Origin: Fistularia commersonii
Lineage: Eukaryota; Chordata; Actinopteri; Syngnathiformes; Fistulariidae
Direction of reading: 5' to 3'
Assembly: GCA_037954325.1 (NCBI GenBank)
Contig: JBBMNZ010000009.1
Location: 8,910,001-8,974,000 of the forward strand
Length of the DNA stretch: 64,000 nt
Part shown: positions 10,301 to 22,999 of the stretch, one piece after another
How the letters are laid out: each line of letters opens with the position of its first letter
How positions within the stretch are numbered: position 1 is the stretch's first letter
Program-made: the position numbers and the translations under genes
The notes under the pieces: model-generated
Database searches by the model: none
What the model saw: only the letters and a program-made list of their open reading frames with translations
What the model was told of the DNA's origin: nothing

Positions 10301-13300
10301 ACTTCATAAATTGTATCTTATAGCATGCAAATTTAATAAACTGTTCCTTGGGTTTTAACCTGTTCATCAAGGTGTGCTCTATTCCCTCACACAGGCAAAA
10401 AAGCTGCTGCGAACCTTAGTGATGTAGAGGAGAATAAACTCCCAGACCCGGAGGAGAAGGAGGGAGAGAAAGAGAATGAGGATGCAACACCCATTACCAA
10501 GTCAAAGAGGAAACGGAAAAAACAGAATGGAGATGACATTTCTGAGAAGAATAACAAACGTGGAAAGAGGAATGAAAAAGAAACAGGTATATTTCATATA
10601 CAATCATCATTGTCCCCATATAATGCAGTGCAATATTTATAACTGACAAATAACTTTGTGTGGTGTGGGCTAGTGTCTTGAGGTGAGATGAGACCAGGTC
10701 AGCACATCACCTCTGGCTTTTCCCCCTAGGATCTTACAGTACCTACAATCAAAATGTCATTGGTATTAAATTTGGGGGACTTACTTCCCTTGGACATGAA
10801 ACCAGGTTCTGGTTTCCTTATTGGGTGCCTTTCACAACCTGAAATTGTTCTTCTGTGTGCAGATGAGGCGTGTTTACCAGAGGACACTGAAGCAGCCCTC
10901 CCCGAAAACCATATGAATTCAGACATGTAATGGACCACTTCAATATGATACACACATTTTGTCATAAATGTATGTTTTGCACTGGTCTTTGATTGCCATT
11001 TAAAAATGTGTCTGTAATGCATCAGGTCTGGAAACGCAGAGGTCGAGAATGCAGCAGAGGTAACCGCAGTCAAACCAGCTAAAGTTTCCCAAGGCAGAGC
11101 ACCAAAACCCCTTGTGTCACTGGGACGGAGGCTGGCTAAAAAGGCTCTACCTCTCTCTTCAAATGACAAGGATGGTATGGCAGATGAAAAGGAAGAATGC
11201 AAGAGTGACGGAGCATCTGAAGAGAAGGTTATTTTTGGGTTTTACATAAAATTCTGAAGATCTCCCAGCAGATTTCCACTTTGCCTCTGTTAAAGTCATA
11301 TGAAACACTCAGGTAAATGAAGAGTCATCACCTTCAAGACCAGTGAATGAGAAGAATTTGACCGGTGACAGCGCTTCCTCAGAGGATGAGGATTACCCCA
11401 TTCAACCTTCAAAACCTACCAGGTATGATGGTCACTGCATGGTCAAAAGCGAACAATCATCAATTCCCAGACTGATTTTGATATTGATAAATAGATTCAA
11501 AGCGTTTATTGTCACATGTACAGTGTAGAAAGGTGTTTCCCTGTATAGTGAAATTCCTTCAAATAGTAGTTCATCTTTGTATTATGGTCTTCCATAGGTA
11601 TGGTAGAGTGCCGAAACCCACAAAGCTATTAAACTATCCTGCCAAGGAGGATATTCACCCCACTGCGTCTGAGACCACTCATACCTCACCAGCGCGGGCC
11701 AATGCAAAGCCCAAACCCAAAACCATGTCTAAAAGGGGGAGATTATCAAAGGCCCAGTCGGGCCAAGAGGCCAAAAAGCCTAAACTTGTCACCCTCCGGG
11801 CTTCTCAGCTGGAATCCAGTGATGAGGAAGGGAATGAAAATCAGAGGGAAGATGAAGATTTGGTGGACCAGTGGTCCGTATGCAACACCAGTAAGGACAG
11901 CAGTGCCCCAGCATTCGTGCCTGCCAGCCTGCGCTCCCCTCAGTCTAGGATGTCAGAGGTGGAAGAGGCCATGGAAGAGGTATTAACATCAGTTCCCATC
12001 TCAACATGTTTTACAAAGATTGGCACAAACATTACTTTTCTTTTACATATTTATTGCTTTTAAAATGTTTGTATTATTGTCATTTGTTTTTCTTTGTGCA
12101 TGGTTCTTCATTCCATAATTCACACCCTCCACTCTGGCTCCCCATTTCACACATAGCTTGATATCTTCAATATCTCCAATATTCCTGATGTGTTGGGCAT
12201 CTCTCAAGATGCTCTTTGTCCTGATACCTCATCTGAGCAAGCTCAAAATGAGACACCAGAACCTTGTGAGCATCAGTTGGACCTGCTGGTTGTAAGTGTC
12301 CCATGCATTGGACAAATAAAATAAAATGAAGTGATAAACTATTTGAATATAATTAATGAATGACAGAAGATTTAATCTGTCACTGTAGTTTTGTTTATAC
12401 CCAAGAAAACACCATACAGCATAGACAATTCAATATTCTTCAGATGTTACTGTATTTAAAAGATTATTATGTAATTTTTGTTTTTGGCTATATTGTTAAA
12501 ATGTATTCCAGATATTATAACGTTCTAAATTGTAAAGCAGTAGTTTTCCTGTGGGAATGATGTGCAAAGGCACACTTAGATGTAGAAAGAATCAGAACCA
12601 CAGCCTGTGCCCACTCAGAATTTCAGTCTGACTTGTAGTAACTTACAGCATTTTGTTTGCCTTGAAGGATGTGATAGACTTCCTCTCATCGGAACACACA
12701 GAAGGTATGTCTTAAGTATTTTAAAGTACTCCTTTTAAGAAAAGATAATTCAGATAGAGGTTGTGGTAGAAAAACATTTTTTGAGTTTTTTTTTTTGCAT
12801 TTTAGCATCAGAGGTCAAAAGCTACAATGAAGCTGCTCAAACACTACTGGAGATTGGTAACCAGGCTCATCTCTCACAATCAACGCAGAATAATACAGTC
12901 GCTGAAAATGAAACAACAGGTAAGAGATGCAGATTCTGCAAGATTCATCATAATGTATTTTTTTCCTTTCAAGATAATATTCATATGAATTCAATTGCAG
13001 GGAATACATCTGGCAGTGTCGTTGAAATTAGCCAACACCAAGAAGAGATTTCAACAGGTCCAAACGTTACCATCCCTTCCATGGCTGAAGCTTCTGATCT
13101 CAGAGTCACAGACACCAAAACTGTTGCCACTGTGGATCAACAAGACTCCACCTCGGAAAAGGAGTCCTCATCTCAAATTACTGAATTAACCAAAATGAGA
13201 AATTGTGATCAAACTGCCAGTGAAGAGAATGTTGTTCCCTTGACAGATTCTACCCCTCAATTAGTGCAACATGAAGAGGTTTCTAAGACTACCTCTTCGC

Positions 13301-16300
13301 TGACAAAGAGGGGACACTCGTTCAAATTGAAACCAAAACCCAACATAGACCGAGTCCCAAGGATTGCCCGACCAAAATCCACACCAGAAAAATCACCCGA
13401 AAGTAGACTTTCAGAGTGCCAGTCAGCTGTATTAGAACTTTCTAAAGACAATGAAAATCTATCATCCTCTGAACAGACAACGTCTAAGTCAGTGGGCCCA
13501 TGTCCATCATTCTCAAAAGACGATATTCCTCCAGGAACCCAGAGTCCTATCTTTTCTGAAGTCCAGGCCACTGGAGACAAAAATGTCACAGAGGAAAAAC
13601 AGTTTCCTCTTCCTGTAGCAAAGGGAACAGGTACTTGTAATCTGGCTACATCTGACACTACCATTACTGAAACAAAACCAGGTTCAAGCGCAGATTTACC
13701 CACAATTCTGGAAAGCAGTTCTCAAGCTCCTTCCGAAGCATCACCTCCCCGACCGTCGGTAAAGAGCGAAGATTCAACCGTGAGTCTGACCAGAAAGAGT
13801 CGCTTCCCAAAAGTCAAACCAAATCTTCCCCAGAGGTCAAGGCCTAGATTTCCAGTCACAAAGGATCCTGTGACGGAAAACACAGAGGCCACTTTATCAA
13901 AGATAGAATCACTACAAACTTGCAATGCCTCTGACAAACCAAGTCAAATCATTAGCCCTAATAAAGTTCTTATACCATCCTTGGCTAAAAGCTCTACTCC
14001 CACAGAGGAATTAATATCTGATGATGGAAAATCTGATGGCAATGTGATACCTGACACAGCCAGAGAAGCTGGAAGCAGAGTGGAGGTAAATCAATCCCCA
14101 GTGCAAGGAGACAGCGATGGTCCTTCTGTTGCCTTACTTACAGAAGAGTCCTCTATCAGTCAGAAAGAAGAGAGCAAAGTTAAATCTATTCCGTCTACAA
14201 GGAAGGGACGTTTCCAGAAACCCAAACCAAATCTACCCCAGAGATCAAGAGCTTTACAGCAGAAGCTTTCGCCCGCAACGAGTCTGGCTGAAGAAGATAC
14301 CAGCTCATCAAAAAAAATTGAACCCACTAATGAAGAAATGGAAAGAACACAAGCCTGCACTTTCTCACCTCAAACTCCAAGTCAGAGTGTTCCGATGTTG
14401 ACTTTGGACTCACCCTCGTGTTTGACTTCTACTCATGTTCCCACAGAGGAAGTGTCTGTAACCGAGGAGGAAAAAAAACATGTTGGACCTCTTGATCAGG
14501 TAGAATCAGGTTCAGAAAAATTGGATGCGGATGGCTTTGGAAGTTCTTTGAGATCTTGTAGCAATCAGATGAGAAAGGACACAGTCACAGATGCGCAGGT
14601 TGGACAAGGTGCAAGTTTAAATCCATTTCCGTTGCAAGAGGGAAGTTCTGTGTTAGCAAAAGCCGTAGAAGAATTACCCGTTGGTCCAGAAGAGGACCGT
14701 GCAGTAGATGTTGATTTCCCTAGAAGAAGTTGCTTAGCTCTGAAAACGACTCCTGAGCCAAATGTACCTGAGAAATTGACAGCTGCATTGTTAAAATCGC
14801 CATCTAAGCATGACAGTGTCCCACACGTGCAGCTTCCCGATGAAAGCAACAGTTTAAATCTTGTATCCACAGATTCTGCAATTCCTGACAAAGAACGGCA
14901 ACCAACCAGTCATACCACTGCTTGTGAGGAAAATCTCACCACTGCTTCAATTTTGACACCTGTAAAAGAATTTTGTTCTGCTTTCACACCCAATGAAGAA
15001 CCATCCTCGAATGAAGACAAGAAAACAGATGCTGGTCTTCAACTGGACCCCAGCCTGGGAAGCGCCAAACCAAGCACACCTCAAAGAAGGCGGCGGTTCC
15101 TAAAAGCCAAACCCAATTTGGGATTGTCAACCAGAACCACGATGATGAAGGCAAAAGATCACGCTGATTCCTCAGAGAAGCAACATACGGACGTTTCCTT
15201 AGACGCTGCCTCAGAACAACCACCGCTGAACAACACCGATACACAAAGTGAACTGCAACCGGCAAAGGAGAACAGCAATCACTTGGACGCCCCACAGTTG
15301 GAGTCCCTAAACAGGAGAAATGATGAGGGCGGCTCCTTCGACAATATTGTCACAGCAACATCTTTAGATGCTGGGAATCGGGCTGTGTTGAAAGAAAATC
15401 TTCCTGACAGTCAAAGGACTGAAAAAACAGCTATTGAAGATGAAACTACAGAGTGTGATGTCCAACAAAAGTTCCTTCCAAAGGCTTCTGAGGATAGTCC
15501 AGAATCAAAAAATGAAACTATAAACACAGCAATCGTACAGTCAGATTCATGTCCAAAAGAAAGCACTCAGCAAGAAGAAATTACTTCAGAGATCCAAAGT
15601 CAAGGTACTGCTCAGACAACTGGTGATGAACGCCAAGCACCCAGATGGTACGGAATTTCAGATTTTGTACGTCTGTCAGGATGTATTTGTTTAAATGCCA
15701 TAAGAACACAAAACATTAGTAAGTGCATTTTTGGTCAATGGATTCTTTGAGGGTTCTGTGACTTTATGGCTCTGTATCCCTTCAAAATCAGCAGTGCAAT
15801 TCTATTATGAATGAATGTCGAGGACGCTATGCACACATTTGTCTGTGTTGAAGTGGATGAAATAGTATGGTCAATAACACAATCAGCTACAAGAGAGCCA
15901 AAGTTTGTAATGATGTACTTGAAGGTAATTTTATTATTTTTATTTCCTTATAGCACTGACAATACTGTGTTGGAACCTCTTTGTGAGGACTCTTCAAGAA
16001 AAGACCACCATCGGTGCAGGCTTGTCAAACCAAAGCCAAATCTCAAAAACCGCAGTCGTCTGACTCGAATTCAGCAAGCTGGGAAAAAACAAGTGGGAAC
16101 AGGTCTGATAGGTTTACAAATGTCAGTCTTACCTCAAACAATTCCAGAGTACATTTTCAGGATCTCAAATGGTCATTTCCACAGATTCTGGCATTTGCTC
16201 GGAGGCCATCAGTCCTCCTTGTTCAGGTAAACTGGTGTCTGAAGTTCAGCCTGTCATTCTGGAACCTCCAGAGGGAGCTTTCGAACAACTTGTTCGCCAA

Positions 16301-19233
16301 GAGTCGCCCCAGAATGATACGGTTGCCTTGGATGGCTTTGTGTCACTAGTCCATGAACCGTTTACCCAGGTAAATAAGAAAAATTGCAATATAAAGTAAT
16401 TATCAAATTGCTGCTGTATGGGTGACCTTACGTTTAGATCATTTTGATCTTCCTGTGTGCGCTTTCACAATATCCCAAAGTACCTTATTAGCCAAGATAG
16501 AAAGGTAATAATAGGAGATGACTATTAGGTAAATAAAGACATGATTATGAAAGCATGTTTTTTTTTCAAGAGGCTCAGGGGCAGCAGATCTTTGCTCAAT
16601 GTAGATATGGATGAATGAGCAAAGCTGTGCTGGAGCAACATAACATGTCTATTTTGCTCTGAACAAACTTTCATTTTTTTTCTCCTCCTGGCAGAAAACC
16701 CAAGGGCTTCCTTTCTTTCCTCACGAGGAGCACTGCGCCTACAGAAAAAATGCTCCCTGGCAATAACATAAACAAAAAATGAAAAATGTGCTTAGCTCCA
16801 CATCCAAAGAAAAAAGTTTTTGTTAGGAAAAAAATAGATTTAAAAAAAATAGATTTGAACTTGTGGTGCAAGAACCTTAGCCACGGCACTGCAGTAACAA
16901 ACAACAGGATTTAAGCAAACTTGGATTTAATTTACAATTTTTGTTTCTATTTCTTTAGCAATCACAGGACCAGTCCGTGTCCAGTATCGGAGGGACCCAC
17001 ACTTTGGAGAGTCTCGGAATACTTCCAGACAGTAAGTCTCCATGGATCATCTCCAGACGATATTTATGGCTTAATCCCTGTGTAGTTTCCCAGTCAGTTG
17101 GTTCTTGCTAAATCATCTTTCGCTCTCATTTCAGTGATGTCCATGCCGTCGGATCCAGATGAACCCTTTTTCATTCTCTCTCTTACCGAAATTCCAGTCT
17201 GCACGTCGGGGGAATCGACAGATGGTGCCTCTGAGCCCCTCCCCTATCTTCCTGGACAAAATGCGTCGGTGCAACCCCAGAGGTCCGTGCCCAAATGATA
17301 AGCCAGTCGTCAAGTCAAGCTCTCCCTCGGAGTCTGACTCTGCAATCCTCTTTACCCTGACAGTGTTCCCGAGGAGAGATTGGCAGCAGCGGACAACGGT
17401 TCCGTCCCAAATGTTGCGCCGTCAGTCCCTGCACAGGACACTGGGGAGACGGGTCCGGTCACCGTAAAAGTTGTCCCCCCTGACCCGGTTGGAGAAACAG
17501 TAAGTGCAATGACAAGGGTCACCTGTTATTCTGTACGACCTTATTTGCATGTAAAATCTTGTTTTTCCTCACTTCCCAGAGCTCAGCCTGCGAGACACCA
17601 GCAGACCCAAATGGTAGGGTATTTATATTTTTTTGTTTCTCTTTGCAAACAGTACTTTTTAAAAAAAAAAAGTTGTGTTTGATGTTGAAATAGATAGCAC
17701 TACACAACCATCTGTGGGTACTACCCGCCCACCTGTAAAAGATGAGGAATTTGACGCTCCCCCTCCAAAGAAGACCCGAACAGGTGCTGTGAGAAGAGGT
17801 ATATAAAGGATAAATACATTTTTATCAAAACCCCTCACAAATCTTGTACCTGTTAATCCTTCAAACAGTGAAACCGCACGTTGACCCGAATACTACAAGG
17901 AGACAAGTAAGCACGGTCCTCACTGACGAGAAAGACGGACCCACCCCCATCCAAGAAGACCAAGAACCTGAGGTTGCTGAGGCCTCAGGGCTGCCAGAAG
18001 GCTACGGTGAAAGAGCAGTAAAAGAAAAAGAGACCAGCAGTGAGCCTCAAGTGTTAGATGATCACGTTGACACTGAAAAGAACTTTCAGGACAGTGACTC
18101 ACCAGCTCTGGCGAGAACTAGCACTCCCAATAGGTAAGAAAAGATGAGTAACTCCTTTAGTTAGAAGTATTGTGTCTATTTTGCTCTGAACAAACTTTCA
18201 TTTTTTTTTGCTCCACCTGGCAGAAAACCCAAGGGCTTCCTTTCTTTCCTCACGAGGAGCACTGCCCCTTCAGAAAAAACGCTCCCTGGCAAAGCAGCTT
18301 CCAAAAGGCCCAAGGTTAAAACGCCACAAACCAAACGAAAACGATCCACCCCGACAGCGGATTCAGGGGCAGACGTTGTCGCTCCCGGCTCAGCAGGCCC
18401 GACACAACTATCAGTGGAAACCCTCATGCCCTGCGCTTCAGCGGAGGAACAGATGCAGCCGGTAACTGAACAGACCGCAGAGCCCAGCCCGTTCTGTTCA
18501 GACCAAACTCCCAGCACGTCTCTTTGTATGGCTCAGGTAAGGCAGATTCAGGATCAAGTGTTTTTTTTTTTTTTAACCCCCCCCGACTCTACTGTTTCTT
18601 CAAGTTATGCTGTAGTATGCTGTATATGAAAGAATATAGAAAATGACAAAATGACACTTGGAAAAAAAAAAACTGCAAATTGAGGAAAATCTAATTTAAA
18701 AAAAAAAGTGAATTATTTAATTTATTTTGTCCAAAATCTCTGAGGTATTAAAGGATAGATTACCTGGCCAACCAGCTCACATCAAAAATTACAACATGCC
18801 TGGACATTAGACAGTTAGAGAATGTTTTTGAATGTAGTAATTTCAATTGTGAATAAATAGTTGTCGTAATTTTTAAAGTACTATATTTAACTTTTCATGT
18901 CTACAGTTGTCTTTCTATTGCCAGTGATGTGAGCACGCTAGCTGCTTGAGAGAAGAGCTCACCACTACTGATCTGCCACAGCATCAGTTTGCTTTAGTCG
19001 AGTGAAGGTTCCTAAAGAGATGGCGCGTGTGTTGAGCTTTCTTCGTTAATCAGGGCACTGATCCCAGCAGTTTACTCTTTACCGAGCTTAAGCTGATCCC
19101 TTGTCTTTCCGTGTCGTAGGTCACAGATTCTCAGCAAAGTTACATGGAAAGGAACTCGACGGAGGTGGAGCCCACCTGTGTGTCTGAGTACTTCTTAAGT
19201 GATATTTTCACAGAAGTGGAGGAGGAGGATTGA
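7309..19233 (+). CDS. bdp1: BDP1, TFIIIB subunit B'' (complete, 28 coding exons)
   Basis: BDP1 with BRF1/BRF2 and TBP forms TFIIIB, which recruits RNA polymerase III in the nucleus. Exons read: 7309-7502, 7607-8231, 8357-8460, 8600-8665, 9116-9298, 9451-9584, 9695-9789, 9885-9939, 10121-10255, 10395-10586, 10863-10926, 11026-11227, 11313-11422, 11598-11979, 12157-12291, 12668-12704, 12806-12919, 13001-15647, 15954-16102, 16161-16369, 16959-17031, 17135-17282, 17364-17499, 17580-17613, 17694-17798, 17869-18133, 18224-18536, 19120-19233. Phases agree and total 2,339 codons (human is about 2,600). Landmarks are MFRRSRFSIRPNV, EYTLDPAKMTMRDLIRYLP, DRDPIFERGSTTTYSSFR, the SANT/Myb domain (about residues 428-490, TDMFFLAISMVGTDFSM, KAFRERRKLDIEYF), TRYGRVPKPTKLLNYP, and the C-terminal SEYFLSDIFTEVEEED. 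The 2.6-kb exon is low-complexity Ser/Thr/Glu-rich. Least certain edges are 15647, 16102 (weak GTCTGA donor, 58-bp intron) and 17282. Confidence 0.93.
8811..9000. repeat. Dispersed fish repeat in bdp1 intron, with hairpin
   Basis: Between the bdp1 exons ending 8665 and starting 9116 lies a segment beginning TTCTCAGTCATCCAGG and containing GGAAGAGGCCTCTTCAG and a perfect 9-bp hairpin CTTCAGTTC-A-GAACTGAAG (8885-8903). I recognise the general wording (TCATCCAGG, GGCCTCTTCAGTTC, GGATGAG, GAAAC-TCTTC) as a repeat common in fish introns, but cannot name its class. It contains a 66-codon open frame, probably not coding. Confidence 0.5.
11493..11558. repeat. Short interspersed repeat copy in bdp1 intron
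   Basis: About 66 bp (AGATTCAAAGCGTTTATTGT ... GTGAAATTC) in the intron 11423-11597. It closely resembles 42771-42842, with shared TATTGTCACATGT-CAGTGTAGAAA and TGTTTC-CTGTA-AGTGAAATTC. Two copies in one window with a common 3' end show it is a dispersed element; its family is not certain. Confidence 0.6.
16646..16763 (+). pseudogene. Duplicated bdp1 intron/exon junction (pseudo-exon)
   Basis: This ~118-bp block in the intron between 16369 and 16959 is about 93% identical by eye to 18173-18292, which holds the end of an intron, its acceptor and the start of the exon coding RKPKGFLSFLTRRSTAP. The copy keeps the polypyrimidine tract and CTGGCAG acceptor (ending about 16693) and the first ~70 exon bases, then diverges. 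It has no obvious donor, and the upstream exon ends in phase 0 whereas this acceptor serves a phase-2 junction, so inclusion would shift the frame. It is interpreted as a local partial duplication and a non-functional pseudo-exon. Confidence 0.7.
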
Positions 19234-19920
19234 AAGCCAGCTTTTGAGAACCAGCACTTGGTTTTACCCATATAAAATGTGTAGGCTTTTTTTTTTTTTT
19301 ATTTAATTAAATTAATTTATAACGATAAAGAATATAGTTCATTGTCATATTACTGCAAACCTAAACTTCCTGGATTGACAGACATCAATTTTCACAAGCA
19401 CTTTCAACATGTAAAAGTTTTCGGTGCAATGCCTTATTAAACAGCCATAACTTTCAATTATGAATATTAAATGATGTACAGTATTATTACTAACCAGCAC
19501 AGGAACCCCAATTTGACTCATAGTATTTGCCTTACTGGTATAAGCCTGCAATTATTTATTTTAAATAAAACCAAATACAGCTGTAAATATGAATATTGTA
19601 CAATAAGCACTGCTTTCTCCTCCTTGTGAACATTCTCCTGTTGGTCTATGATGAAAAGGATGCCTTTAAATCTGCTTATCTGGAAACCAGGCTGTTAGAA
19701 AGAGCGCAGATCACATCTGTCAAAGTTATCAGGATGTATTTCCAATGTAGAGCAAGACTTTTGCTTTACTGTAAATATTGTAAATTTGCTGGATGCTCCC
19801 TCAAGGTTGTACAGCTTTCACTCATGTCCAGACTCCACACAATACTTGAAACAAACCCACAGCATTTAATTTTCATGCTTTCAGGTGGTGATGTAAGATA
19901 CAAATAAACCGTTTGTTGTT
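19234..19920 (+). other. bdp1: bdp1 3' UTR with poly(A) signals
   Basis: AT-rich sequence after the bdp1 stop. AATAAA occurs at 19564-19569 and again at 19903-19908, giving candidate proximal and distal polyadenylation sites. A poly(T) run lies near 19288-19300. No other coding feature is supported here. The choice of end point is inferred. Confidence 0.5.
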
Positions 19921-22340
19921 TCATAACTCTAGGTGGTTGTGTTCACATGTCAAGTGTTGCTTCTTCATTACTTTCAAGTATTTTTAGATTATGGCGGGTC
20001 AGAGAAATTTTTGTGACAGAATACCAACTAGTTGCCAGGCATCTGTGACGAGGATATAAAAATTATCTGGCTGGCTTTCTGACTCAATAAAGAACAAAGT
20101 AGCTTGGGTCATAATGTTATTATTCTCAAAAATAATTATCCACTGTGCTCTTCATGACAATATATTTAAAGGCATGTCATATTTGTCATCACAAGCTTTA
20201 CGATAACAAATGATTAATTTGTGTGATTAGTCAGGTATATTTTCAATCTTTCGCTGTGCACAAAGTAAGGTTTCTCAAAGAAACAGCCTTCAATTTCTCA
20301 CAAAGTATGTTTTTGGCATTTATAACATGTCAGAATGTTATAAATGTCTTCAGAAATACTTTGTAGTTACAGGCACACAAATTTGGGCCATAAAAAAATT
20401 AGGCTTGTTTGGAATACAGGACATTGTCAGTCCCTGTTAATTTTCCAACTATGACCATAATATTAGTTTATTATCAGATTCCTTTGTATCAGAAAATTAT
20501 CTTCCATGGTATTTCTCTGCATCTTTGTGAAAAGGGGTTTAGCTGCTGTTTCTGTGGTGTCCTCAGGAGGCAGAATCCTCCTTACCATCAGAGCAATGAT
20601 AATTTGGGATTAGACAGCCACTACTTGTGTTTTTGCCAAAAACAAAACAAACAAATAAGTCTCCTGAATAAGTAACTGGATCCCATTACCATCTCGTTCA
20701 TGTTCATTTCAATAACATACCCAGGCCACCAGGGAGCACCAGTGAATCAGTTGAGAGGTTAAATCAGTTAAATCAGACGTCAATGTGATTGTCATGATTT
20801 ATGCACCTTCAAAAAAAATTGCACATCAAACCGCTAATGTTAGAAAGTAAGGCAAAGATTCTTTGGTAATTTGTATAATGGAAGTAATTCTGTGCATACA
20901 CCTCACTATATTGCACAAAAATATTTTTAAAATATGTTGGTATATTATGCAAGAAACAGCATAATCCAGAGGTGCTATATTTTTTAGCCAACATGACTGT
21001 TAAAATTACAGGTTAAATTTAATGTGGGGTGGGACTGAGTTCTTTTCAAACCTGACAATATGACATAAGAACAAAGGGATGTAAAGAAAAAAGCTTCTAT
21101 TGCCTTAATGCATTTGTCTGTGTGCCAGACACTGACAGCAAAGTATGTTATGAGGTGCAGGTCTTTGCCTTTTAAAATTTAAATTATTTAACATTAAAAA
21201 TTGCTTCAGCTGCTTTTGCTCTAACACACTTTGAACTTTGAACAAGGAAGAAGAAAGACAGCCGTAGGAAGAGATTAAGTCCCTGACAATGAGAGTATTT
21301 GTCTTTCTGAAGGCTTCTTTTTTTCTTAAGCCAACGTATCTGCATCTGAGAAACTCCTGTTTGTCCTAGAATCTAAAAAAATATTTTTTCATAAAAAAAA
21401 AAATGATGGATTGAAAACTCCATAAAATTGAGATCTAAAATCAGATCTCAGAAATAAATGGCCCGAGATCAGACACCTGCTATCCCTGCCGATCTGCAGC
21501 CTGCAAGTCTGCATTGCAATCTTCACTATTTTCTGATTTCTAGGAACTTTCTCTCGACCTTCTCTTATATTATTTTTTTAGATTTTAGATTTATTTATGT
21601 TTTTTTATTTATTTTGATTTCAACTTTTTGTCAGTTCTTGAGAATCTTTAAAGATACCTGAAAAGTCCTTGTAATGAATTTGATAGAACAACAGTGATAT
21701 TGTGATAAACTTAAGGATGGGCAAGAGTTATGAGAAGGCCCTGATTAGATAGATGGATCAATAAATGTTAAAGAAATAAAAGTAAGAAAAAAAAGAATGA
21801 AAATGATTATTCCTGCTGCTGGCTGATACGTTTATAGTTGACATTTTACTGAAGGGCACAAACTCATGTGGGACAAGCAGCCACTAGCTCTCACATGTCA
21901 TTATGATAAAATCTGTGTCTCTGTATTTCTGCATTTGTCCTTTTTGTATCTATTTGTATTGTTTCCCTGTGTTTCAACAGGAGAAGTAACAAGTTATTTC
22001 CCTGTAAGCGAATTGCATTGACATTCTTTAGTATATGAATGTCTTTTGTAACGCTTTTTGATTTGCAAGGTGTTCAAAGACATCCTGCTTGCTTTTGTCT
22101 ATGCACTAATTACTTTTCTGGATGCCAAAAATCCAGTGTAATTACTGAGCAGTTTTTCTTAGGTTTGCTCTGATGTTTCATGTGTATTCAAATGCAAACA
22201 CACATGTCAGTGAAGGCTTTCATGGTTCCCAGTACTGAAATATTTCTTTAAAATTCTTTTCCCTATTTTTTTTTTTTTTTTTACAGTGAATATGTTTTAC
22301 TGGCATTGAGAATGGAATTTTTATTTTGGTTTGATATAAG
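19921..22340. other. Intergenic, no gene seen
   Basis: AT-rich DNA with scattered homopolymer runs (for example poly(T) near 22269-22283). No ORF shows a domain, splice context or codon bias that I can defend. A further AATAAA near 20086 could serve very long bdp1 transcripts but is probably fortuitous. Confidence 0.45.
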
Positions 22341-22351
22341 GGCACCTCTAA

Positions 22352-22533
22352 CACGTACCTGAAAATATAACCTGGTCATTGTTTAAGATGTAGTTGATCA
22401 CAATGGGGGCGGCGTCACGCATGAGGTAGACCAGTTGTCTTTGGAACCGAACATTCGGTTCGAATTCAAAGTTGTTGAGCAAGAGGCTGCATCCCTCACT
22501 GCTCTCCTGGCTCTGATGGATGGCAGCCAACCG
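22352..22533 (-). other. Exon-like ORF, unidentified
   Basis: On the - strand a ~60-codon frame reads RLAAIHQSQESSEG ... NFEFEPNVRFQRQLVYLM ... PIVINYILNNDQ and ends TTTTCAG/GTACGTGT, a consensus splice donor. Composition is protein-like, unlike the flanking AT-rich DNA. A possible acceptor (CATGAAAG) lies just upstream near 22541. I do not recognise the family and found no companion exons, so it may be a stray exon of a large gene, a captured exon, or chance. Confidence 0.35.
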
Positions 22534-22540
22534 CTCGTTC

Positions 22541-22999
22541 TTTCATGATGGGTTGATTGCAGAGAACGAATTTCCCCACGAGGGATTAATAGAGGATTAA
22601 TTATTTATTATTATACCTTTTAGAGAATACAGACAAAAGGGCGTGTTGGATTTTTTTTCCTTCAATACTGGTTGAATGCTCTTTGTTTATTCCAACCCCT
22701 CTGGACCGCAACGAAGCAGTCATGTGACTTTACTGGAAAGACCTGATTAATAAATTTAACTTCTCTGAGGTACAATCCAATGTACTGTCTATAATGTTGA
22801 GAGTTAAATTCTTGTGAAATATAGTTCCATATTGTTAACATTTTTCTGTTTTATCTAACTATTTTCCGTTAAGAAATACCAGACATTATAGTGTTTTGTT
22901 TTCTCCAAATCACTGGAATGAAGCACACAGGCAAAGCAAACAGCCAGACAGGTGCTGCTTCGATGGCTCCTTTTGATGAAATACAACTGTGAACCTAGT
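22541..22999. other. Intergenic, nothing identified
   Basis: AT-rich DNA between the exon-like ORF and the LINE remnant. No gene, repeat unit or RNA structure could be supported. Confidence 0.4.

Noticed and set aside
13257..15295. Antisense ORFs of 60-148 codons opposite the large bdp1 exon
   Set aside because: They are shadows of the long coding exon and show no independent domain.
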